Part shown: piece after piece, positions 1 to 7,646 of the stretch
Layout of the letters: every line of letters begins with the position of its first letter
How positions within the stretch are numbered: the stretch's first letter is position 1
Assembly: GCA_036505635.1 (NCBI GenBank)
Contig: DASXTC010000033.1
Span: 1 to 43,571 of the forward strand
Reading direction: 5' to 3'
DNA length: 43,571 bases
From: DASXTC01 sp036505635
GTDB lineage: Bacteria > Acidobacteriota > Polarisedimenticolia > JACPZX01 > DASXTC01
Notes under the pieces: generated by a model
What the model saw: the letters and a program-made list of their open reading frames with translations, nothing else
What the model was told of the DNA's origin: nothing
Database searches by the model: none
Position numbers and translations under genes: made by a program

Positions 1-221
1 GGCCGTCATGTCGCGTGCCGTCCCTTCATTGCTTCCCGCGTCGCCGGCGGCGCACCCGCCCGCCGCGAGCCAGCCGGCAAGCGCCGCAGCAGTCACGCAC
101 CCCGGTCTCATTTCCCCTCCTCATGGGCCTCGGCCGGACGATAACACAGAGCGCCGGGCCGATAAACGCCGGCGGCTCGCCGGTTTGACACCCTCTCGAA
201 GCGGCCGATAGAATCGCGGGC

Positions 222-656
222 ATGGCGCGACGCGCACGGGCCCCACGTAACCTCACGCTGATCCTCGCGCTCGCCCTGTGCCTCTCTCCGGCAGGCTGCG
301 ATCGCGGCAGAGAGCCCAGCACGGCGGAGGAGGCCGTGGCGGCCGCGGCGCGCGGGATCGACCGTGCCAAAAAGGAGCGCACGCTCGGCCGTCTCGAGAG
401 TCTTCGCGCCGCGCTGACCCGCTACGCGATCGACCACGACGGCACGTTGCCCGAAGGGTCCTCGCTGGCGGCCGTGAGCGGGGAGCTGTGCCCCCTCTAC
501 CTGCCGATCCTCGAGGCCGAGGACGCCTGGGGAACCACGATGACCTACTCGTCGGACGGCCGCACCTACTCGGTCGTGTCGGCGGGCCCCGACATGAGCA
601 GCGGCACCGGGGACGACGTCACCCTGCGCGACGGCGCCATCACCGGTGGATCTTGA
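222..656 (+). CDS. Lipoprotein with a GspG-like (type II secretion pseudopilin) C-terminal domain
   Basis: A 144-residue protein with a lipoprotein signal: basic N-terminus, hydrophobic stretch at about residues 10-22, then a lipobox ending SPAGC. The rest (about 45-140) resembles the globular part of GspG-type pseudopilins: a helix with LRAALTRYAIDHDG, then DAWGTTMTYSSDGRTYSVVSAGPD and an acidic turn near the C-terminus. In true GspG this part follows a prepilin peptide; here a lipobox replaces it, so I infer a membrane-anchored relative rather than a pilus subunit. The next lipoprotein gene starts inside its stop codon region, so the two are probably co-translated. No other secretion genes are nearby. 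The 221 bases before it show no gene I can support. Confidence 0.7.
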   Translation: MARRARAPRNLTLILALALCLSPAGCDRGREPSTAEEAVAAAARGIDRAKKERTLGRLESLRAALTRYAIDHDGTLPEGSSLAAVSGELCPLYLPILEAEDAWGTTMTYSSDGRTYSVVSAGPDMSSGTGDDVTLRDGAITGGS

Positions 657-1345
657 GGGTCAGCCGGGCGCCGGCGGGGGGAGCCGCCTCCTCGCTGGCC
701 CTCCTCCTGTCCCTCTCCTGCGCGCCCAGCACCAACACCGTCAACGTCACCATGGAGACCTACATCTCCGCCGTCAGCCTCAACGATCTGACCCGAATCC
801 TCGCCTCCTCGGCGCCCTACCAGAGAGAGCTGATGGCGGCGGCGACCCCGAAGGAGAAGGAGGAGGTGGGCCGGAAGTACCGTGACATGATCGAGGGGGG
901 CTACATGCGGTGGGAGCAGGCCAAGGCCACCGGCGAGCTGGACCCCGATCCGCTGGGCGTGACCCTGATCCGGGCGATCGGCCTGGGCAAGGAGGGGGGG
1001 GCGGCGTTTCCTCTGCGCGTGCGCTTCGAGGAGGCGAACACGCGCGCGATCATCGAGTCGCGCGCCATCACCAACTACGAACGGATCGACTGGCAGAACC
1101 TTCCGTCGGGAGGCAGGATGTACCTGCTGGGGCACCCGTTCGGAAAGGTGGTCAACTTTGCCCCCGGATACGACGACCTCACCCGGCTCACGCTCCTGGC
1201 CACCGTGGATCTGGAGTGGACCCTGGTGCGGATCCCCGGTCTGAAACGCCCCGAGCTCTCGCCGAGCGACTGGTTCGTGGAGAAGGTCGAGGTCCGGCCC
1301 GAGACCGCCACATCATGGTCCCCATCGACGACGGCGGCGCGGTAG
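653..1345 (+). CDS. Putative lipoprotein of unknown function
   Basis: I place the start at a TTG overlapping the previous stop (TTGA), because from there the protein opens with a short basic segment, a hydrophobic run and a lipobox ending LSLSC at about residue 24. An in-frame ATG lies only upstream, inside the previous gene, in a stretch whose translation is unlike a protein. The mature part (about 205 residues) is soluble, with TPKEKEEVGRKYRDMIEGG and a beta-rich second half. I do not recognise a family. The 3' end overlaps the endonuclease gene by 31 bases. Tight coupling to the upstream GspG-like lipoprotein suggests the two act together in the envelope. Confidence 0.6.
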   Translation: MRVSRAPAGGAASSLALLLSLSCAPSTNTVNVTMETYISAVSLNDLTRILASSAPYQRELMAAATPKEKEEVGRKYRDMIEGGYMRWEQAKATGELDPDPLGVTLIRAIGLGKEGGAAFPLRVRFEEANTRAIIESRAITNYERIDWQNLPSGGRMYLLGHPFGKVVNFAPGYDDLTRLTLLATVDLEWTLVRIPGLKRPELSPSDWFVEKVEVRPETATSWSPSTTAAR

Positions 1346-2040
1346 GCGCCCCACCCTCTCCGGGCCGGAATCGAGCGGGGAAGGTCCTGTGGATCATCGG
1401 CGCTCTGGAGCGGACCTACGGCCGCCCCACCGCCGGCGAGCGCAAGGATCCTCTCTCCGAGTTGATCTTCACGATCCTCTCGCAGAACACCAATGACGTG
1501 AACCGCGATCGCGCGTGGGTGTCGCTCTGGAAAAGCTTTCCTTCGTGGAGGGCGATCGCTTCGGCGGCTCGCCACAGGGTGGAGGCGGCCATCCGTGTCG
1601 GCGGGCTTGCTCCCACCAAGAGCCGCGTCATACAGGAGACGCTGCGAAAGGTAAAGGAGGATCAACGCGGCTACAGCCTCGAGGCGCTGGCCGGCATGGA
1701 CATGCGGGAGGTCGAGGAGTACCTCGCGGGATTCAAGGGGGTCGGTCTCAAGACCATCCGGTGCGTGCAGGTCTTCTCGCTGGGTCAGCCCGCCTTCCCG
1801 GTCGACACGCACATCTTCCGGATCACGAAACGTCTCGGGCTCGTGCCGCCCAAGGCCAGCCACGAGGTGGCCCACCGGATCATGGGGGCGCTGACGCCGG
1901 CCTCCGAGGTCCTCCCGTTCCACATCAACCTCATCACCCATGGCCGCCGCGTCTGCAAGGCGGCCCGGCCCCTGTGCGGAGAGTGCGTCATCAGGAGGAG
2001 GTGCAACTATTACCGGGAGCGACCCCGCCACTCGCGGTAG
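1315..2040 (+). CDS. nth: Endonuclease III-like DNA glycosylase/AP lyase
   Basis: A 241-residue HhH-GPD superfamily protein. It removes oxidised pyrimidines and cleaves the abasic site in base excision repair. Visible features are the early LILSQNTND-type segment (residues about 50-60), the helix-hairpin-helix LAGFKGVGLKT with catalytic Lys at about 146, the following VDTHIFRI with catalytic Asp at about 164, and a C-terminal 4Fe-4S loop with spacing C-x6-C-x2-C-x5-C. Both catalytic residues and all four cysteines are present, so the enzyme should be active. The ATG at 1315 lies inside the end of the preceding lipoprotein gene; about 20 extra residues precede the core. An archaeal-type Nth variant is possible because of the GVGLKT rather than GVGRKT motif. 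Confidence 0.9.
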   Translation: MVPIDDGGAVGAPPSPGRNRAGKVLWIIGALERTYGRPTAGERKDPLSELIFTILSQNTNDVNRDRAWVSLWKSFPSWRAIASAARHRVEAAIRVGGLAPTKSRVIQETLRKVKEDQRGYSLEALAGMDMREVEEYLAGFKGVGLKTIRCVQVFSLGQPAFPVDTHIFRITKRLGLVPPKASHEVAHRIMGALTPASEVLPFHINLITHGRRVCKAARPLCGECVIRRRCNYYRERPRHSR

Positions 2041-2100
2041 CTTTCCACTCCACGTTGTGGCTGATCGCTCGACCGGTCCGCCGTCTCCCGTGGCTTCTCG

Positions 2101-3111
2101 CTACTTCGCCTTCAACTTCCCGACATAGAGCCGGAACGCGGTGTCGAGCTGGTCGCGGCTCATGCCGATCTCCTGGTAGAGGACATCGGCGCCGCCGTCC
2201 CCCGCTGCGTCGCGCTTCAGGTACCGCACGAGGGAGGGGGCGTGCACGCCCGAGTCGGCGTGAAGAAGGTAGTGGATCAAGAGCCAGGCTCCGGTGTACC
2301 ACTCCCGCGCACTGGAGCCGTAGAACTCGTTCGGATCGACGTTGCGGAGGATCTCGTCCACCGTCGGAGCCTCATCGCGGCCGAGCGCTCGACGGAACCG
2401 TGTCGCGTCCTCCCATCCCATCCTCTTGCCCGACCGAGGAGCGTCTTTCAGCAGCGTGACCGATTTCCCGCCGATGCTGCCGGCCAGGAAGCGCCCCGAT
2501 GTGTCGCGCAGGGTGTTTCCGAAGTAGGTGGCCAGACCCTCGGCCGCCCAGAGCGAGCATGGCGCGTCCGGCCCGTAGAGCCGCACCTGCACGAGCTGGT
2601 GCGCGGCCTCGTGAACGATGAGATCGGGCAGGTCGGCGGGCCCGATCGTGTCGGTGTGAATCGCCACCGCGTCGAAAAAGGGCCTGTAGTAGCCGACGTG
2701 ACCCAGCTCGATCGTCCGCTCCTCCTCGGGGAGGAGCTGCCTGTAGCTGGAGCGCGAATAGAAAAGGTAGATGAGCGAGGGTTCCTCGCAGGGGAGGAGC
2801 TCGGCCCGCCCCGCCCAGGTGGCGTCGAAGAACGCTCTGAACGATTCGAGCATCTGCGCCCCCGCTTCCACGTCGAACCTGGGATCGTCCGTCTTGACCT
2901 TGTAGTGGGCCGTGGACTTGATGTCGTAGTTGTTCCCCTGGATCAGCTTGTTGGCCTTCGCGACGAAGGCCTCGACCTCGGACTTGCGCCTGGCGCGCGC
3001 CTCGTCAGAGGGATGGACCTGCCTGGGCGTCTCTCCGGCCGGCGGCATGGCGGCGGCCGCCGGACCTAGCAGCGCCCGGATCAGCAAGCCGGCCAGGATC
3101 ACGTCAATCAT
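2101..3111 (-). CDS. Secreted gluzincin-like metallopeptidase (DUF1570-like)
   Basis: A 336-residue protein with an N-terminal signal peptide (hydrophobic residues 3-22, ending AAAAM). The central segment contains DLIVHEAAHQLVQ, an HExxH zinc-binding helix, followed about 20 residues later by LWAAEGLATYF, which supplies the downstream glutamate typical of gluzincins. Such proteins are usually annotated as DUF1570 or peptidase MA-like. The C-terminal third, with GAWLLIHYLLH, resembles the helical tail of that group. I infer an exported zinc peptidase; its substrate cannot be read from sequence. It converges on the nth gene (60 bp between stops) and diverges from the patatin gene. Confidence 0.75.
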   Translation of the reverse strand: MIDVILAGLLIRALLGPAAAAMPPAGETPRQVHPSDEARARRKSEVEAFVAKANKLIQGNNYDIKSTAHYKVKTDDPRFDVEAGAQMLESFRAFFDATWAGRAELLPCEEPSLIYLFYSRSSYRQLLPEEERTIELGHVGYYRPFFDAVAIHTDTIGPADLPDLIVHEAAHQLVQVRLYGPDAPCSLWAAEGLATYFGNTLRDTSGRFLAGSIGGKSVTLLKDAPRSGKRMGWEDATRFRRALGRDEAPTVDEILRNVDPNEFYGSSAREWYTGAWLLIHYLLHADSGVHAPSLVRYLKRDAAGDGGADVLYQEIGMSRDQLDTAFRLYVGKLKAK

Positions 3112-3131
3112 GGGGCCCAGTCTATCTCAGG

Positions 3132-3161
3132 TTGCGCCGGCGACCAGAGTATCCTTATATT
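3132..3161 (+). promoter_or_regulatory. Candidate sigma-70-type promoter for the patatin gene
   Basis: TTGCGC at 3132-3137 and TATATT at 3156-3161 are separated by 18 bases, in an AT-richer patch of the 97-bp divergent gap. The start codon at 3209 would then have a leader of about 40 bases. Read by eye only. Confidence 0.45.
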
Positions 3162-3208
3162 CCACCCGGGTTTAAGCGACGGATCCCCTCTCGGAAAGGC
3201 CCCGACCC

Positions 3209-4138
3209 ATGGCGGAGTTCAGACTCGGGCTGGCGCTCGGCGGCGGGGCGGCCCGCGGCCTGGCCCACATCGGCGTCCTGCGCGCGCTGGAGCGGGCGGG
3301 GATCCGCCCCGACCTCATCACCGGCACCAGCATCGGCGCCCTGGTTGGAAGCGTCTATGCCCTGGACCCTGACGCCGCCCGGCTCGAGCGCCGCTTCCGC
3401 GCGTTCGTCCACTCTCGAGAGTTCCGCCGCACCGAGTTCGATTTCCTGAAAGATTCCCGCCGCGACGAGCCGAGCCTCCTCTACAGCGTCAGCAATCTGA
3501 TCAAGCGTGGGATCTTCTACTCGTTCTCCATGACGAAGGCCTCCTTCATCTCCGAGGAGAACTTCAACCACAACATCTACTTTCTCGTGGACGACGTGGC
3601 CGTCGGCGACACGAAGATCCCGTTCTACCCGATCGCGGCCGATCTGGAGACGGGCGAAGAGGCCATCCTCACGTCCGGGTCGCTGCGCCGCGCCGTCTGC
3701 GCCTCGAGCGCGATCCCGGGGCTGTTGCCCCCCGTGCGGATCAACGGGAGGATCCTCATCGACGGCGGCTGGGTGAGCAAGGTGCCGGTCCTGGCCGCCT
3801 TCCGGCAGGGGGCCGACATGGTGATCGGGGTGGACATCTCCCCGGAGCTGGACGACACCCGCGAGCTGAAAAAAGGGTTCGACGTCCTGGTGCGGGCCAA
3901 CGCCATCAAGGCGGAGGCGCTGAAGAATTTCCAGCTCAAGCTGACCGACGTCCTCATCCGGCCGAAGGTGGGAGAGGTCCACTGGGCCGACTTCAACGGG
4001 GCGCTGGTCCTGATCGAGGAGGGAGATCGGGCCTCCGCGCTGAAGATCCCCGAGATCAACGAGAAGATCGAACGGGCCCGATGGAAGACACGCCTCGGAT
4101 TCTCCCGCGGCAAGAGGTACGCCAAGGCCTTTTTCTGA
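3209..4138 (+). CDS. Patatin-like phospholipase (NTE/RssA family)
   Basis: A 309-residue lipid acyl hydrolase with the full patatin signature: oxyanion-hole glycine loop GGGAARGLAHIG at residues 11-22, nucleophile elbow GTSIG with Ser41, and catalytic Asp185 in the DGG motif. The Ser-Asp dyad is intact. The family cleaves acyl chains from phospholipids or lysophospholipids. The size fits single-domain bacterial RssA-like proteins; there is no signal peptide or transmembrane segment, so it is probably cytoplasmic or loosely membrane-bound. The C-terminal 90 residues (DVLVRANAIKAEALKNFQ onward) match the helical tail of this group. The IDH operon begins 82 bases downstream on the same strand. 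Confidence 0.9.
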   Translation: MAEFRLGLALGGGAARGLAHIGVLRALERAGIRPDLITGTSIGALVGSVYALDPDAARLERRFRAFVHSREFRRTEFDFLKDSRRDEPSLLYSVSNLIKRGIFYSFSMTKASFISEENFNHNIYFLVDDVAVGDTKIPFYPIAADLETGEEAILTSGSLRRAVCASSAIPGLLPPVRINGRILIDGGWVSKVPVLAAFRQGADMVIGVDISPELDDTRELKKGFDVLVRANAIKAEALKNFQLKLTDVLIRPKVGEVHWADFNGALVLIEEGDRASALKIPEINEKIERARWKTRLGFSRGKRYAKAFF

Positions 4139-4206
4139 GGGTCCGACGCGGCCTATACTGGCGCCTCAATTCCATGACGACCGCGGGCCCGATCTGGCCC
4201 GCCCTC

Positions 4207-4214
4207 AGGGAGGA
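4207..4214 (+). promoter_or_regulatory. Shine-Dalgarno sequence that decides a CTG start
   Basis: AGGGAGGA lies six bases before CTG at 4221. No ATG, GTG or TTG occurs in this frame between here and the conserved TVTLIPGDGIG segment that opens the dehydrogenase; the ATG at 4174 is in another frame. The next in-frame start-like codon (GTG at 4284) would delete the conserved N-terminal strand. Confidence 0.6.
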
Positions 4215-4220
4215 TCGCTC

Positions 4221-5246
4221 CTGGAGTACACCGTCACACTCATCCCCGGAGACGGGATCGGCCCGGAGGTCACCGGAGCCGCAGTGCGCGTCGTGGAGGC
4301 CACTGGAGTCCCCGTGCGCTGGGAGCGCGTGGAGGCCGGCGCCCTGGCCGTCGAGAGGCACGGCACGCCGCTGCCCGCCGGCGTCCTCGAATCGATCGCG
4401 CGCAACCGCGTCGCCCTGAAGGGACCCCTCACCACGCCTATCGGCACCGGGTTCGCCAGCGCCAACGTCGCGCTGCGCAAGGAGCTCGACCTGTACGTCA
4501 GCCTGCGTCCCGTCAGGAGCCTGCCGGGGGTCAGGACGCGGCACGAGGGGGTCGACCTGGTCATCGTGAGGGAGAACACGGAAGGGCTCTACTCGGGACG
4601 GGAGCACTCGGTGGCGCCCGGCGTGGTCGAAGGGCTCCGGATCATCACGCGCCGGGCCTCCGAGAGGATCGCCAGGTTCGCCTTCGAGCACGCGCGCCAC
4701 GAGGGGCGCCGCAAGGTCACGCTGGTGCACAAGGCCAGCATCATGAAGATGTCGGATGGCCTCTTCCTGGAATGCTGCCACCGCGTGGGGCGGGAGTACC
4801 CCTTCGTCGCATGCGAGGAAATACTGATCGACAACGCGGCGATGCAGCTCGTGCTCGACCCGACCCGGTTCGACGTCCTCCTGATGGAGAACCTCTTCGG
4901 CGATCTGATCTCGGACCTGTGCGCGGGGCTGGTGGGAGGCCTCGGGGTGGTGCCGGGCGCCAACCTCGGGGATCGCTGCGCCGTCTTCGAGGCCGTGCAC
5001 GGAAGCGCCCCGGACATCGCCGGGCGTGGGATGGCGAACCCGACCGCCTTGATCCTCTCGGCCGCGCTGATGCTGCGACACATGGGGGAGAGAGCTGCCG
5101 CGGCCGCGATGACCGCGGCGGTGGAGAGGGTCCTGGCCGAAGGAAGGCGCGTCACGCCCGACCTGGGGGGCAACGCGACCACGACCCAGATGGCCGATGC
5201 CGTCATCGAGCGCCTCGGCGCGGCCGTGGAGGCGCCAGCGCCATGA
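4221..5246 (+). CDS. Isocitrate/isopropylmalate dehydrogenase family protein, copy A (likely NAD-dependent IDH)
   Basis: A 341-residue beta-decarboxylating dehydrogenase most like the NAD-IDH (IDH3) branch. In order: GDGIGPEV nucleotide-side loop (residues 10-17), substrate-arginine helix NVALRKELDLY followed by LRPVRS, the RENTEGLYSG segment with catalytic Tyr, VHKASIMKMSDGLF with catalytic Lys, metal-binding aspartates in LFGDLISDLCAG, then HGSAPDIAGRGMANP and DLGGNATTTQM. All expected catalytic residues are present. The start is CTG at 4221, chosen from a good ribosome-binding site and because family members begin just before this strand. It overlaps the second IDH-like gene by ATGA, so the two are probably co-translated. 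3-Isopropylmalate or homoisocitrate as substrate cannot be excluded. Confidence 0.85.
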   Translation: MEYTVTLIPGDGIGPEVTGAAVRVVEATGVPVRWERVEAGALAVERHGTPLPAGVLESIARNRVALKGPLTTPIGTGFASANVALRKELDLYVSLRPVRSLPGVRTRHEGVDLVIVRENTEGLYSGREHSVAPGVVEGLRIITRRASERIARFAFEHARHEGRRKVTLVHKASIMKMSDGLFLECCHRVGREYPFVACEEILIDNAAMQLVLDPTRFDVLLMENLFGDLISDLCAGLVGGLGVVPGANLGDRCAVFEAVHGSAPDIAGRGMANPTALILSAALMLRHMGERAAAAAMTAAVERVLAEGRRVTPDLGGNATTTQMADAVIERLGAAVEAPAP

Positions 5247-6349
5247 CCGATTCCGGGAAAGCCCTCGGGCACCTGAAGACATCGCGGCCCTCGCCGACGA
5301 GGAGCGCCCCGCGCGTCGTCAGGCACACCGTCACCCTGATTCCGGGCGACAGCGTCGGCGAGGAGGTCGCCGAGGCCGTCGTCAAGGTGGTGGAGGCCTC
5401 GGGGGCTGCCGTGGGATGGGATCGGCAGGCCGCCGGCCAGCGGGCCATGGCGAAAACCGGATCCTCCCTGCCACCGGCGCTGATCGAGAGCATCCGCAGG
5501 CACAAGGTGGCGCTCAAAGGGCGGATCGCGGCTCCTCTCGGGAAGGGCCCCGGCACGGGAGAGTCGCCCAACGTGGCGCTGCGCAAGCTCCTCGACCTGT
5601 TCGCCTCGGTGAGGCCCGCGAAGGACTTTCCCGGGCTGAAGAGCCGCTACGAAGGAGTCGATCTCGTGGTGATCCGGGAGAACACGGAAGACCTCTACGC
5701 CGGCATCGAGCACGAGGTCGTCCCGGGCGTCGTCGAAAGCCTCAAGGTGGTCACGGAGGCGGCCTCCTCGCGCATCGCGCGCTTCGCCTTCGAATACGCG
5801 GTCAGGCACTCTCGCCGCTCGGTCACCTGCGTGCACAAAGCCAACATCCTGAAGATGAGCGACGGTCTGTTCCTGGAGTGCTGCCGCAAGGCGGCCCGCG
5901 ACTACCCCCACATCGCCTACCGCGAGCTGATCGCCGACAACTGCATCATGCAGCTCGTGCTCGACCCCCGGAAGTTCGACGTGATGGTCATGGGCAACAT
6001 GCTGGGCGACATCATCTCGGATCTCTGCGCCGGCCTGGCGGGTGGGCTGGGCGCCGTCGCGGGGATCAACATGGGGGACGAGATCGTCGTCTTCGAGGCG
6101 ATCCACGGCAACGCCCCGCACCTGGAGGGGCAGGACCTGGCCAACCCTCTGCCTCTCCTGACTCCGGCGGTGGCCATGCTGCGGCACCTGGGTGAGAGCG
6201 AGGCGGCCGACCGTATCATGACGGGAGTGGGCCGAGTGCTTGCGGAGAGGGGGGCGGTCACCCCCGACCTGGGCGGGACCGCCCACACGGGCGAGATGGC
6301 TCAGGCTATCATCGAGCGGATGGCCGGCCCGCCGGCCGCCGGCTCCTGA
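5243..6349 (+). CDS. Isocitrate/isopropylmalate dehydrogenase family protein, copy B (diverged partner of copy A)
   Basis: A 368-residue paralogue of the preceding gene with about 27 extra N-terminal residues. The core is conserved: NVALRKLLDLF, RENTEDLYAG (Tyr), VHKANILKMSDGLF (Lys), MLGDIISDLCAG (aspartates), DLGGTAHTGEM. Several sites differ from copy A: the first loop reads GDSVGEEV instead of GDGIGPEV, and the nucleotide-binding segment reads HGNAPHLEGQDLANP. In eukaryotic NAD-IDH, one subunit of the heteromer is catalytic and a diverged sister is regulatory; by analogy A and B may form a heteromer, but B keeps the catalytic Tyr, Lys and Asp residues and may be active itself. Coupled by ATGA overlap to A; the ferredoxin gene follows after 22 bases. 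Confidence 0.85.
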   Translation: MTDSGKALGHLKTSRPSPTRSAPRVVRHTVTLIPGDSVGEEVAEAVVKVVEASGAAVGWDRQAAGQRAMAKTGSSLPPALIESIRRHKVALKGRIAAPLGKGPGTGESPNVALRKLLDLFASVRPAKDFPGLKSRYEGVDLVVIRENTEDLYAGIEHEVVPGVVESLKVVTEAASSRIARFAFEYAVRHSRRSVTCVHKANILKMSDGLFLECCRKAARDYPHIAYRELIADNCIMQLVLDPRKFDVMVMGNMLGDIISDLCAGLAGGLGAVAGINMGDEIVVFEAIHGNAPHLEGQDLANPLPLLTPAVAMLRHLGESEAADRIMTGVGRVLAERGAVTPDLGGTAHTGEMAQAIIERMAGPPAAGS

Positions 6350-6371
6350 GCGCCGGCAACGGGGAGAGAGG

Positions 6372-6758
6372 ATGCCCAGATACCAGAGACACCTGTTCGT
6401 CTGCGTCAACGAGAGGCCGCCCGATCACCCCAAGGGATGCTGCGCCGCCAAAGGGTCCGGCCGTGTGCGCGAGCTGCTCAAGGCCGGGCTCAAGGCGCGC
6501 GGGCTCAGCCGGCGCGTCCGGGCCAACGTCGCGGGGTGCCTCGACGCCTGCGAATTCGGGACGACCGTGGTCATCTACCCCGAAGGGGTCTGGTACGGCG
6601 GCGTCACCGAGGCCGACGTGGAGGAGATCATCGAGCGGCACGTGATCCGCGGCGAGGTGATCCAGCGGCTCTTGATGCCTCCTTACGCCGGGAGCACCGC
6701 CAAGCTGCCGCCGCTCGAGCCGGCGCCGGTCCTGGGCCCCCCCGAGACGATCCGATGA
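6372..6758 (+). CDS. 2Fe-2S ferredoxin, thioredoxin-fold type
   Basis: A 128-residue protein of the thioredoxin-like (2Fe-2S) ferredoxin family, also seen as the NuoE C-terminal fold. The cysteines follow the family pattern: CVN near residue 11, GCCAAKG near 23, then NVAGCLDACEFG with C-x3-C. The segment VVIYPEGVWYGGVTEADVEEIIERH is characteristic. Such ferredoxins are soluble electron carriers or redox sensors. The ATG follows GGGGAGAGAGG. About 30 proline-rich residues extend past the domain. Its place directly behind two IDH-like genes suggests a redox link to that step, which is inference. Confidence 0.85.
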   Translation: MPRYQRHLFVCVNERPPDHPKGCCAAKGSGRVRELLKAGLKARGLSRRVRANVAGCLDACEFGTTVVIYPEGVWYGGVTEADVEEIIERHVIRGEVIQRLLMPPYAGSTAKLPPLEPAPVLGPPETIR

Positions 6759-7081
6759 CGCAGGCCGAGATCCAGGCGCGCATCGATCGCAGCCTCAAGA
6801 TCCTCGAGAGCGCTCCCGCCAACCACCTGGCCCGCTTCGGACTGGCCAACGCCCTGTTCGACGCCGGACGGATCGCGGAGGCCGAGCCCGAGTACCGGCG
6901 CTGCCTCGAAAGCCAGCCCGAGTGGATGGCGGTCGCGATCCAGCTGGGCCGGTGCCTCGTCATGACCGGCCGGCACGGCGAGGCGCGGCAGGTTCTCTCC
7001 TCGGCGCGCGACATGGCGATCAGGCAGGGCCACAGCGGCCCGCTGGCCGAGATCGCCGAGCTGGAAGAGCGGTGCCGGTGA
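6755..7081 (+). CDS. Small TPR-repeat protein
   Basis: A 108-residue helical protein with about two tetratricopeptide units: HLARFGLANALFDAGRIAEA and WMAVAIQLGRCLVMTGRHGEA, each showing the A/G-small-residue spacing of TPR helices. There is no signal peptide or membrane segment, so it is probably a cytoplasmic binding partner. It overlaps the ferredoxin gene by ATGA and the following frame by GTGA, so it is a true member of the operon. Members of this group are often found beside the same thioredoxin-fold ferredoxin in other genomes, to my recollection; the partner is not known to me. Confidence 0.7.
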   Translation: MTQAEIQARIDRSLKILESAPANHLARFGLANALFDAGRIAEAEPEYRRCLESQPEWMAVAIQLGRCLVMTGRHGEARQVLSSARDMAIRQGHSGPLAEIAELEERCR

Positions 7082-7083
7082 CG

Positions 7084-7416
7084 ATGGACACCACGGGCCT
7101 GGAGCTGATCGACGCCGAGGGAGGGTGCCGGATCCCGGTGCGTGTCAGGCCGGGTTCCAAGCAGGACACGCTGATCGGACCCTACGCCGGGTCCCTCAAA
7201 ATGACCGTGGTCGCGCCTCCCGAGAAGGGGAAAGCCAACGATGCGGTGGCCCGGGTGATGGCCGGCGCGCTGAACCTGGCCACGTCGCGCGTGCGAGTGG
7301 TCGCCGGCTTCACCGACAAGAACAAGGTCGTCTTCGTCGAGGGGTGCGGCGCCGAGGAGGTCCGCCGCCGCCTCGACAGGCTCCCCCGCATCAGCACCGG
7401 AGCCCTCAAGGCCTGA
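7084..7416 (+). CDS. DUF167 / YggU family protein
   Basis: A 110-residue protein of the YggU/DUF167 family, with the conserved core VRVRPGSKQDTLIG, LKMTVVAPPEKGKANDAV and VAGFTDKNKVVFV. The family is widespread, small and structurally known, but its role is not established. A GTG at 7078 overlapping the TPR stop is an alternative start two codons earlier. It is the last gene of the IDH-ferredoxin-TPR run. The next 230 bases hold no gene I can support. Confidence 0.85.
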   Translation: MDTTGLELIDAEGGCRIPVRVRPGSKQDTLIGPYAGSLKMTVVAPPEKGKANDAVARVMAGALNLATSRVRVVAGFTDKNKVVFVEGCGAEEVRRRLDRLPRISTGALKA

Positions 7417-7646
7417 CGCTACGCGCCGCTCAGAACCCCGCGTCGAGATCCCGGTCGACTCCCAGCTTCCAACCCGAACCGATGGTCGCGCGCCGGAAGA
7501 TCAGGGGCCCTTGCGCGCGAGAGCCCTCCATTGAGGTATCAGGTCCTTTCGCGCTCGCCGGAGCGACCCGCCGCCGTGCCGGTCTTTTTGCTCCGCATCC
7601 ACAGCATGTGGCGCGCCGCGTCCCGGCTGATGTATCGTGAACGGCC

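Noticed and set aside
3112..3208. Terminators in convergent and divergent gaps, including the 16932 and 14848 hairpins
   Set aside because: None is followed by a T-run, so I list the two best hairpins at low confidence but do not call strong intrinsic terminators.
4174..4283. ATG at 4174 as start of IDH copy A
   Set aside because: It reads in another frame and would need a frameshift to reach the IDH sequence; CTG 4221 with a good ribosome-binding site needs none.
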